From contig JAQUOR010000132.1 in NCBI GenBank assembly GCA_028717025.1, positions 1-5,255 of the forward strand: a stretch of 5,255 bases of DNA, given 5' to 3'. How positions within the stretch are numbered: position 1 is the stretch's first letter; the number at the start of each line of letters is the position of its first letter. The DNA comes from Candidatus Omnitrophota bacterium. GTDB taxonomy: Bacteria > Omnitrophota > Gorgyraeia > Duberdicusellales > 4484-171. This document shows positions 1 to 4,605 of the stretch, piece after piece. Under the pieces are notes generated by a model. The model was not told the origin of the DNA and did no database searches. It saw only the letters and a list, made by a program, of their open reading frames with translations. The position numbers and the translations under genes are program-made.

Positions 1-1
1 G

Positions 2-484
2 AGAAAATTGCTTGAGTATGAAAAATTCAAAGAGGCTGCCGAGTTTCTTAAAACAAAAGAAGTAGAACGGCTCAAATATGTAACACGTCCGGCAGCGGAG
101 CTTGAGGATAACGAGGTATACGTAGAAGCATCTATTTTCGACCTTATCAGTGCTTTTAAAAGCGCGCTGAAAGAGGTTCCCAAAGATATATTTTTCGAGA
201 TTATCAAGGATGAGTTCACGGTTGAGCAGAAAATTCACGATCTCCTGCATTTACTTTTGGTGAAAGATAAGATACCGCTTCAGGATCTGTTTGTGAACGC
301 AAAAAGCAAGATTGAGATCGTGGTAACGTTTTTAGCAATACTGGAATTGATAAAAATACGGGAAATCATCGTAATCCAGGAGAAAATTTTCGGCCCCATT
401 TTAATCGTTCGCAGAGAAACGGTTGTCATTGCGCCGCCCCAACAGACTACAGAGCCGGGCCTTAAGACTACCGACGTTCAATAA
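2..484 (+). CDS. scpA: Segregation and condensation protein A (ScpA), C-terminal part, 5' truncated by the window edge
   Basis: ScpA is the kleisin subunit of the bacterial SMC-ScpA-ScpB condensin, which bridges the Smc heads and helps compact and segregate the chromosome in the nucleoid. The frame is open to the left edge, reading R-K-L-L-E-Y-E-K-F, so the TTG at position 8 is an internal leucine codon and not a start. About 160 residues remain. They begin with the family-typical LLEYEKFKEAAEFLKTKE stretch, followed by a charged linker with EVYVEASIFDLISAF. The C-terminal winged helix that contacts Smc occupies about residues 70-135 of this fragment, with FLAILELIKIREIIVIQEKIFG as its core. 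A proline- and threonine-rich tail of about 20 residues follows and looks disordered. The usual partner scpB is not next; ruvB starts 35 bases later. The family call is confident; the N-terminal kleisin domain cannot be seen. Confidence 0.9.
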   Translation, partial: RKLLEYEKFKEAAEFLKTKEVERLKYVTRPAAELEDNEVYVEASIFDLISAFKSALKEVPKDIFFEIIKDEFTVEQKIHDLLHLLLVKDKIPLQDLFVNAKSKIEIVVTFLAILELIKIREIIVIQEKIFGPILIVRRETVVIAPPQQTTEPGLKTTDVQ

Positions 485-519
485 ACGTTTTGATCTTATA
501 GCCTTGCATACATCATGCC

Positions 520-1536
520 ATGGATGACGAAAGAGTTGTCGATTATTTAAAAGAGAACGAAGAAGAAAAGGTTATAAATCTTTCTCTTCGGCCGCATACC
601 TTACGCGAGTTCATCGGCCAGAGGAGCGTGATCTCGTCTTTAGAAATCGCTATTTCTGCGGCAAAGAAAAGAACAGAACCCCTTGAGCACGTGCTTCTCT
701 CAGGACCTCCCGGATTAGGAAAAACTTCGCTTGCATATTGCATTGCGCACGATATGGCCGCAAAAATAACCGCCACCAGTGGTCCCGCGATAGAGCGAGC
801 AGGAGACTTGGTAGGAATATTGACCAATTTGGAAAAAGGGGATATCCTTTTTATCGATGAGATCCACCGGCTCTCCAAAGTGGTAGAAGAGTTTTTATAT
901 CCGGCGATGGAAAATTTTCAGATAGATTTTGTTATCGATAAAGGTCCATACGCAAAAAGCGTAAAATTTAACTTAAAACCTTTTACTCTTATCGGCGCAA
1001 CTACCCGCAAAGGGCTCTTAAGTGCTCCGCTGCGCGGCAGGTTCGGCCTTTTCTATGATTTTGATTTTTACGCTCCGGCTGATTTATCGCTGGTGGTGGA
1101 ACGAAGCGCGAAACTTCTGGATATTGCGATAGATATCGATAGTTCCATGGAAATCGCTAAGCGCGGACGCGGTTCGCCGCGTTTAAGCAACCGTCTTTTA
1201 AAAAGAGTCAGGGATTACGCGCAGGTGGTGGGCCAGGGAATCATCGATTTAGGAATTACCCGTCAGGCACTTGCGCAAATCCGGGTTGATGAAGAAGGAC
1301 TTGATGATCTTGACCGCAAATATTTAAAAGCCATGATTGAGATGCACCAGGGTGGCCCTGTCGGCATAGAGACCATAGCTGCATCTTTAGGCGAAGACAA
1401 GGGAACGCTCGAAGATGTTGTCGAACCGTATTTGCTTAAAAAAGGCTTTATCGTGCGCAGCCCCCGCGGCAGGATCGTGAGCGAAACTTCCTACCAGCAC
1501 TTAAATATCCCCTACACAAAGCAAGCCGCAGAGTAA
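520..1536 (+). CDS. ruvB: Holliday junction branch-migration ATPase RuvB
   Basis: RuvB is the hexameric AAA+ motor that, with RuvA, drives branch migration of Holliday junctions during recombinational repair. The 338-residue length is normal for the family. The N-terminal linker (LSLRPHTLREFIGQ, about 20-34) leads into the ATPase domain. Walker A is GPPGLGKT (62-69), Walker B and the DEIH motif are at 110-116, sensor 1 is GATTR (159-163), and the arginine-finger loop is LRGRFG (171-176, Arg174). Sensor 2 is RGSPRLSNRLLKR (217-229). The C-terminal winged helix includes GGPVGIETIAASLGE (278-292) and GFIVRSPRGR (309-318), the usual RuvB ending. All catalytic motifs look intact. The ATG at 520 is the only in-frame ATG after an upstream stop at 499-501; no clear Shine-Dalgarno precedes it. 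ruvA and ruvC are not adjacent in this window. scpA lies upstream and DUF2905 follows after a long gap. Confidence 0.97.
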   Translation: MDDERVVDYLKENEEEKVINLSLRPHTLREFIGQRSVISSLEIAISAAKKRTEPLEHVLLSGPPGLGKTSLAYCIAHDMAAKITATSGPAIERAGDLVGILTNLEKGDILFIDEIHRLSKVVEEFLYPAMENFQIDFVIDKGPYAKSVKFNLKPFTLIGATTRKGLLSAPLRGRFGLFYDFDFYAPADLSLVVERSAKLLDIAIDIDSSMEIAKRGRGSPRLSNRLLKRVRDYAQVVGQGIIDLGITRQALAQIRVDEEGLDDLDRKYLKAMIEMHQGGPVGIETIAASLGEDKGTLEDVVEPYLLKKGFIVRSPRGRIVSETSYQHLNIPYTKQAAE

Positions 1537-1606
1537 ATTCAACACATACCTTTAGATGGTAACGGCCAAGGCAACGAAGTCTCCCGCCTGCACTTATATT
1601 CGGCGG

Positions 1607-1627
1607 CCTGCCTGCCGGCGAGGCAGG
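1607..1627. repeat. GC-rich hairpin palindrome with 7-bp perfect stem
   Basis: CCTGCCT (1607-1613) and AGGCAGG (1621-1627) are exact reverse complements around the 7-base loop GCCGGCG. It is markedly more GC-rich than its surroundings and is not followed by a T-run, so it is not an intrinsic terminator. I recall similar CCTGCC/GGCAGG palindromes scattered between genes in environmental candidate-phylum genomes, but copy number here cannot be tested from one window. Confidence 0.6.
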
Positions 1628-1629
1628 GA

Positions 1630-1658
1630 TCCCGCAGAGGCTTTAGTCGCATGCGGGA
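1630..1658. repeat. Second hairpin, 7-bp perfect stem with 15-base loop
   Basis: TCCCGCA (1630-1636) pairs exactly with TGCGGGA (1652-1658), starting only two bases after the preceding palindrome. The arm ATCCCGC (1629-1635) is identical to the outer arm of the large hairpin before rplS (4024-4030), suggesting related repeat elements. No T-tract follows. Confidence 0.5.
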
Positions 1659-1797
1659 CATATCGGTTTACGGCAACGTCTTAAATGTATAAGGATTAAA
1701 GCCGACTGGCGTGGCCTTTTGACGATACGGGTTTCTTAACCTTAGCCGGTAGGCGTTGTTAGATAGAGGATTATGCGCTTCTTTTTTATTTAGATTA

Positions 1798-1806
1798 TGG
1801 TATAAT
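1798..1806 (+). promoter_or_regulatory. Extended -10 promoter upstream of DUF2905 and tgt
   Basis: TGG followed by a perfect TATAAT (1801-1806) matches the TGn-TATAAT extended -10 element of housekeeping sigma factors. No good -35 lies 16-18 bases upstream (the region near 1777-1784 reads gcttcttt), which an extended -10 can compensate for. Transcription would begin near 1813, giving a leader of about 40 bases before the ATG at 1855. An inverted repeat, TATGGT (1796-1801) and ACCATA (1812-1817), overlaps the element and could be an operator. Confidence 0.6.
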
Positions 1807-1854
1807 TCTCCACCATACGCGAGAAAGCAAACGTGAATACACAGGCAGTAGAGC

Positions 1855-2082
1855 ATGAATAGTTTGGGTAAATCGCTTATTATCATTGGTATAATAATCA
1901 GTATAATCGGTGTAGGGCTGGTATTTTTTTCCCGTTTTAAGATTCCTTTTTTAGGAAGATTGCCGGGAGACATTGTGATCCAGAAGAAAAATTTCACCTT
2001 CTATTTTCCCCTTGCTACTTCGATCCTGGTGAGTATTGTTTTAAGTTTAATATTGTATATTATTTCACGATTGCACAGATGA
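1855..2082 (+). CDS. DUF2905 family small membrane protein
   Basis: This is a 75-residue protein of the DUF2905 family, whose function is unknown. It has two predicted membrane helices: residues about 7-25 (SLIIIGIIISIIGVGLVFF) and about 51-70 (FPLATSILVSIVLSLILYII). The connecting loop carries the family signature GRLPGDI (34-40), followed by lysines (QKKN, 43-46) and the FYFP motif at the entry of the second helix. Length and architecture match the family. In several Firmicutes this gene sits between ruvB and queA/tgt; here it keeps the same neighbours, ruvB before and tgt 14 bases after, but without queA. Translation probably starts at the ATG at 1855, although its upstream sequence (gcagtagag) is only a weak ribosome-binding site. 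It is likely co-transcribed with tgt from the promoter at 1798-1806. A role in recombination or queuosine synthesis has only gene order behind it. Confidence 0.9.
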   Translation: MNSLGKSLIIIGIIISIIGVGLVFFSRFKIPFLGRLPGDIVIQKKNFTFYFPLATSILVSIVLSLILYIISRLHR

Positions 2083-2096
2083 CCGCATAAAAAAAT

Positions 2097-3206
2097 ATGT
2101 TCAAAGTCATAAAAGAAGACACAACGACACGTGCTCGGCTTGGAATCTTTGAAACGCGTCACGGCAAGGTTAAGACGCCTTCTTTTTTTCCTGTTGCAAC
2201 ACAGGCGGCAGTCAAGGGCCTTTCGATGCGGGAGCTTGAAGAGATAGGCATTGAGGGCCTTCTGGTAAACGCCTACCACGTTTACGTGCGTCCGGGTTTA
2301 GAGGTGATTAAGGCCTGCGGAGGATTGCATAAATTCATGGGTTTTAATAAAACAATTATTACCGATAGCGGCGGGTATCAGATCTTTAGCCTGGAGAATT
2401 TTCGTAAAGTAACCGATGAAGGCGTGACCTTTCAGTCGCATGTTGACGGAAAGTCGATTTTCTTGACCCCCGAAGATGTTGTCAAGATCCAGCAAGAGTT
2501 AGGCACGGACGTTATCGTTCCTCTTGATGAATGCGTCAAATATCCCGCTTCGTACGACGAAGCGGCTTCTGCCATGACGCGGACACTTAAGTGGGCTACG
2601 CGCAGCAAAGCTTTCTTTGATAGAAACGTCTCTAAAGAATTTCTTTTTTTTGCTATTGTGCAGGGTTCTACTTTCCCTGATTTGCGCCGTAACTGTCTGG
2701 ACGAGTTGTTAAAGCTCTCTATAGACGGGGTTTGCATCGGCGGTTTAAGTGTTGGCGAGCCTAAGGATTTAAGGTATAATATGCTCTCTTGTGTCAACGA
2801 GGGACTTCACAAGCGCTATATACGTTATTTTATGGGCTATGGCATGCCGCAGGATATTTTAGAAGCGGTAAGCCTTGGGACAGACCTTTTTGATTGCGTT
2901 GTTCCCACGCGCATGGCACGTACCGGAACGGTTTTTACCTGGCAGGGTAAAATGGTGGTGCGTAATTCCCCGTATATCAGCGATACCAAGCCTCTGGACG
3001 AAACTTGTTCCTGCTATGTATGTAAAAATTTTTCACGGGCATACTTGCGGCATTTGGTCAACGTAAATGAGATTTTAGGCGTGCAGCTTTTAAGCTTCCA
3101 TAATGTATTCTGGTATACGCAGTTCATGGATAAGATTAGAGAAGCAATCGCAGCGGATAGATTTAGCCAGTTTAAGAAAGAATTTCTATCGAGTTATAGA
3201 GAATAA
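2097..3206 (+). CDS. tgt: tRNA-guanine(34) transglycosylase
   Basis: Tgt swaps guanine-34 in the anticodon of tRNAs for Asn, Asp, His and Tyr with the queuosine precursor preQ1. The 369-residue protein is full length. TDSGGYQ (89-95) supplies the general-base Asp90; LDEC (143-146) contains the base-recognising Asp144; IVQG is at 187-190; GGLSVGE at 215-221; and LFDCVVPTR (264-272) holds the nucleophile Asp266. The zinc site is complete: Cys304, Cys306, Cys309 and His335, with family spacing. Cys146 and Val219 align, by my counting, with the Z. mobilis Cys158 and Val233 positions that favour preQ1 over queuine. The usual NTYHL segment reads NAYHV (58-62), a mild divergence. The ATG at 2097 has no visible Shine-Dalgarno and lies 14 bases after DUF2905, so coupling is plausible. 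queA, often next to tgt, is absent here. trmD follows after a hairpin-filled gap. Confidence 0.97.
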   Translation: MFKVIKEDTTTRARLGIFETRHGKVKTPSFFPVATQAAVKGLSMRELEEIGIEGLLVNAYHVYVRPGLEVIKACGGLHKFMGFNKTIITDSGGYQIFSLENFRKVTDEGVTFQSHVDGKSIFLTPEDVVKIQQELGTDVIVPLDECVKYPASYDEAASAMTRTLKWATRSKAFFDRNVSKEFLFFAIVQGSTFPDLRRNCLDELLKLSIDGVCIGGLSVGEPKDLRYNMLSCVNEGLHKRYIRYFMGYGMPQDILEAVSLGTDLFDCVVPTRMARTGTVFTWQGKMVVRNSPYISDTKPLDETCSCYVCKNFSRAYLRHLVNVNEILGVQLLSFHNVFWYTQFMDKIREAIAADRFSQFKKEFLSSYRE

Positions 3207-3214
3207 CTGTTTTT
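3192..3214 (+). terminator. Possible weak intrinsic terminator at the end of tgt
   Basis: AGTTAT (3192-3197) and ATAACT (3203-3208) form a perfect 6-bp stem with a 5-base loop, followed by G and five Ts (3210-3214). The stem contains a single G-C pair and overlaps the tgt stop codon, so its strength is doubtful. If it acts, trmD would need its own promoter, and I see no strong one in the short gap. Confidence 0.25.
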
Positions 3215-3215
3215 A

Positions 3216-3284
3216 AGCTATCAGCTTTCAGTCTTCAGCTTTCAGCTAAAAGATTTAAAAGCTGATAGCTGTAAGCTGAAAGCT
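3216..3284. repeat. Heptamer tandem array folded as a 25-bp inverted repeat before trmD
   Basis: The left half consists of 7-base units AGCTATC, AGCTTTC, AGTCTTC, AGCTTTC and a final AGCT (3216-3247). The right half has units AGCTGAT, AGCTGTA, AGCTGAA and a final AGCT (3260-3284). Positions 3223-3247 and 3260-3284 are reverse complements at 21 of 25 positions around a 12-base A/T-rich loop (3248-3259). The array fills nearly the whole tgt-trmD gap and ends 7 bases before the trmD ATG. It lacks the spacer structure of a CRISPR array and encodes nothing. In RNA it would form a long hairpin covering the ribosome landing area. Confidence 0.85.
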
Positions 3285-3291
3285 AAAGAAT

Positions 3292-3996
3292 ATGATAATC
3301 GATATCGTCACTATTTTCCCTAAAATGTTTTCTCCGGTGCTTGGAGAATCCATCATAAAACGGGCACAGAGCAAAGGTCTCGTTAAAATCAGCTGTCACG
3401 ACTTAAGAGACTATACCGCTGATCCTCATAAAAAAGTGGATGCTCCTACGTACGGAGGAGGCGGCATGCTCTTTAGGGCCGAGCCGCTGTTTACTGCGGT
3501 GGAAGCCCTTCTGGGTTCTACGATGTATCCAAGAGGGCATGATGATAAGAACAAACGCATTATTTTATTCAGCCCTCAGGGGAAAACTTTGACGCAAAGT
3601 TTGATAAAAAAATTCTTGCAGTACGAGCGCCTTATTCTTCTTGCTCCCCGTTACGAAGGAGTTGATGAGCGGGTGAGGAAGTATCTTGCGGATGAAGAGA
3701 TTTCCATAGGGGATTACGTCTTAAGCGGAGCAGAATTGGCAGCCATGGTGTTTGTTGATTGCCTTACGCGATTGATACCCGGAGTGGTATCGGATAAGGA
3801 ATCCATACGCAGGGAAAGTTTTGAGGAGAATCTCCTGGATTTTCCTTCCTATACCCGTCCGGAAGATTTTCGGGGGCTTAAAGTCCCGAGCGTTTTATTG
3901 TCAGGCAATCATGGCAACGTTGAGGCGTGGAAGAAGAAGCAGGCACTCCAGGTTACGAAGGAGAAGAGGCCTGATTTGTTGAAGCGTATTAAATAA
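3292..3996 (+). CDS. trmD: tRNA (guanine37-N1)-methyltransferase TrmD
   Basis: TrmD uses S-adenosylmethionine to make m1G37 next to the anticodon, preventing +1 frameshifting. It is a SPOUT-class dimer with a deep trefoil knot. At 234 residues it is slightly shorter than the E. coli enzyme. Visible family blocks are IDIVTIFPKMF (3-13), DYTADPHKKVDAPTYGGGGGML-like residues (40-60, with four glycines), SPQGKTL (94-100), PRYEGVDERV (119-128), ISIGDYVLSGAELAAM (137-152), RLIPGVV (160-166), ESFEENLLDFPSYTRPEDF (175-193) and VLLSGNHGNVEAWK (201-214). Two knot loops differ from the usual form: CGRYEG is APRYEG, and SGGEL is SGAEL. The catalytic acidic residue of the inter-domain linker appears as Glu175 (ESF), an alternative I recall in other TrmDs. 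The ATG at 3292 is favoured because MIIDIVTIFP is the standard N-terminus, though no Shine-Dalgarno is seen. rimM, the usual upstream partner, is replaced by tgt. Confidence 0.96.
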   Translation: MIIDIVTIFPKMFSPVLGESIIKRAQSKGLVKISCHDLRDYTADPHKKVDAPTYGGGGMLFRAEPLFTAVEALLGSTMYPRGHDDKNKRIILFSPQGKTLTQSLIKKFLQYERLILLAPRYEGVDERVRKYLADEEISIGDYVLSGAELAAMVFVDCLTRLIPGVVSDKESIRRESFEENLLDFPSYTRPEDFRGLKVPSVLLSGNHGNVEAWKKKQALQVTKEKRPDLLKRIK

Positions 3997-4023
3997 ACGA
4001 GAGACAGGAATTTGTTCGGTGTT

Positions 4024-4099
4024 ATCCCGCTACGCAGCTTACGTCAAAATTCTCACGCTCACTCTGTGAGCAGGATAATTTTGACGCGCTTCGCGGGAT
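4024..4099. repeat. Large composite hairpin in the trmD-rplS gap
   Basis: Three nested stems share one axis. The outer stem is ATCCCGC (4024-4030) with GCGGGAT (4093-4099). The middle stem is CGTCAAAATT (4042-4051) with AATTTTGACG (4077-4086), a perfect 10 bp. The apical stem is GCTCAC (4057-4062) with GTGAGC (4066-4071) around a 3-base loop. No T-tract follows, so it is not a typical terminator. It could be a dispersed palindromic repeat or the first domain of an rplS leader RNA. Confidence 0.75.
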
Positions 4100-4110
4100 T
4101 AATTCGACTA

Positions 4111-4132
4111 CCCAGCAGGGTGCCCTGTTGGG
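4111..4132. repeat. Compact GC-rich hairpin in the trmD-rplS gap
   Basis: CCCAGCAGGG (4111-4120) pairs with CCCTGTTGGG (4123-4132) with one G-U wobble and a very tight turn. It is the second of three consecutive hairpins before rplS. The wobble preserves pairing in RNA from the + strand. Confidence 0.7.
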
Positions 4133-4137
4133 CTAAA

Positions 4138-4168
4138 CGATTTTTCAGCCAGGGAATCTGAAAAATCG
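4138..4168. repeat. Perfect 11-bp hairpin just upstream of the rplS ribosome-binding site
   Basis: CGATTTTTCAG (4138-4148) and CTGAAAAATCG (4158-4168) are exact reverse complements around a 9-base loop (4149-4157). The hairpin ends 11 bases before the rplS Shine-Dalgarno, leaving that site single-stranded. It lacks a trailing T-run and so is not an evident terminator. Confidence 0.75.
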
Positions 4169-4179
4169 TAAGTCTCATT

Positions 4180-4186
4180 AAGGAGG
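4180..4186 (+). promoter_or_regulatory. Strong Shine-Dalgarno site of rplS
   Basis: AAGGAGG, preceded by T and followed by TTTT, is the best ribosome-binding site in the window. It lies 4 bases from the ATG at 4191 and 7 bases from the in-frame ATG at 4194. The second spacing is closer to optimum, so L19 may start at 4194. Confidence 0.85.
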
Positions 4187-4190
4187 TTTT

Positions 4191-4541
4191 ATGATGGATA
4201 AGTTAGTTATGGCGGAAAAGGAAATGTTGACAAACTTAAAGAAGGATTACCCGGCATTTCATCAGGGGGATATTATTAACGTTCATTACAGAATCAGAGA
4301 AAAGGATAAGGAAAGGATCCAGCACCTTGAGGGAATAATCATCAAAATCCAGGGTGAGATGCATCGAAAATCTTTTACTCTGCGACGCATTGCCTATGGC
4401 GAAGCGTACGAAATAAGCTTCCCTTACTATTCTCCCAATATCGCTAAAATCGAAGTTGTCAAGAAGTCCGCAAAGACGCCGCGCAGGAAAAAACTATATT
4501 ATCTGCGCGATAAGATGGGTAAACAGGCGATGTTGGCATAG
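4191..4541 (+). CDS. rplS: 50S ribosomal protein L19
   Basis: L19 is a component of the large ribosomal subunit near the inter-subunit interface. The 116-residue protein (115 if the ATG at 4194 is used) has the normal family length. Recognisable blocks are FHQGDIINVHYRI (23-35, the usual FRpGDtV region), ERIQHLEGIIIKIQG (41-55), SFTLRRIAYGEAYEISFPYYSPNIAKIEVV (61-90) and KLYYLRDKMGK (101-111). It is divergent in places: the common YGVGVERxFPLHSP segment reads YGEAYEISFPYYSP, and the basic segment before KLYYLR is KKSAKTPRRK. These changes do not disrupt the fold signature. It follows trmD and precedes rnhB as in many bacteria, but a 194-base structured gap separates it from trmD. That gap, together with its strong ribosome-binding site, suggests separate control. 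Confidence 0.96.
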   Translation: MMDKLVMAEKEMLTNLKKDYPAFHQGDIINVHYRIREKDKERIQHLEGIIIKIQGEMHRKSFTLRRIAYGEAYEISFPYYSPNIAKIEVVKKSAKTPRRKKLYYLRDKMGKQAMLA

Positions 4542-4547
4542 ACTTAA

Positions 4548-4596
4548 TTATCAGTTATCGGTTATAATTTATAATTGATAATTAATAATTGGCAAT
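4548..4596. repeat. AT-rich heptamer tandem array with inverted symmetry before rnhB
   Basis: The stretch reads as 7-base units: TTATCAG, TTATCGG, TTATAAT, TTATAAT, TGATAAT, TAATAAT and TGGCAAT. Positions 4548-4567 can pair with 4569-4588 through 16 Watson-Crick pairs, 3 G-U wobbles and one mismatch; the innermost bases would form the loop. It has the same period and folded design as the array before trmD, but a different sequence, and it ends 9 bases before the rnhB ATG. Confidence 0.75.
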
Positions 4597-4605
4597 CGAA
4601 GTACC

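Larger units (their letters stand above)
1537..1854 (+). other. 318-base intergenic region between ruvB and DUF2905
   Basis: This gap holds no convincing gene. Frame-by-frame reading gives open stretches of at most about 50 codons with no recognisable protein. From left to right it contains an unassigned stretch (1537-1606), two adjacent GC-rich hairpins (1607-1627 and 1630-1658), another unassigned stretch with several short pairing segments (1659-1770), and a promoter-like AT-rich end (1771-1815). In the middle, a short arm at 1704-1709 (ACTGGC) can pair with 1745-1750 (GCCGGT) with one wobble, and GGTTtcttAACC near 1729-1740 forms a small hairpin inside it. It may be a leader, a remnant of a lost gene such as queA, or repeat-derived spacer; the sequence does not decide. 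Confidence 0.5.

Noticed and set aside
8..10. TTG as the start codon of scpA
   Set aside because: The frame stays open to the left edge and the residues match the middle of ScpA, so the gene begins upstream of the window.
543..878. Minus-strand ORF of 111 codons inside ruvB
   Set aside because: It is antisense to the Walker A and B region of a clearly real gene and its translation resembles no family; it is a shadow.
1661..1765. Loose resemblance to a c-di-GMP-I riboswitch (GGCAA, then AAAGCC, then CCGGTAGG)
   Set aside because: The diagnostic GACGCAAAGC core and the closing GGGTTACC or GGGTTGCC segment are missing, the first hairpin has no GNRA loop, and the downstream genes are not typical of that regulon.
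1668..1997. Minus-strand ORF of 109 codons across the gap and DUF2905
   Set aside because: It is antisense to DUF2905 and its promoter, has no ribosome-binding site and no recognisable protein features.
2432..2797. Minus-strand ORF of 121 codons inside tgt
   Set aside because: It lies wholly antisense to conserved tgt coding sequence and has no family signature.
3216..3284. CRISPR-like array
   Set aside because: The 7-base units are contiguous with no spacers, and there are no cas genes nearby.
4024..4168. Rho-independent terminators after trmD
   Set aside because: None of the three hairpins is followed by a run of Ts on the + strand, nor on the opposite strand in the right place.
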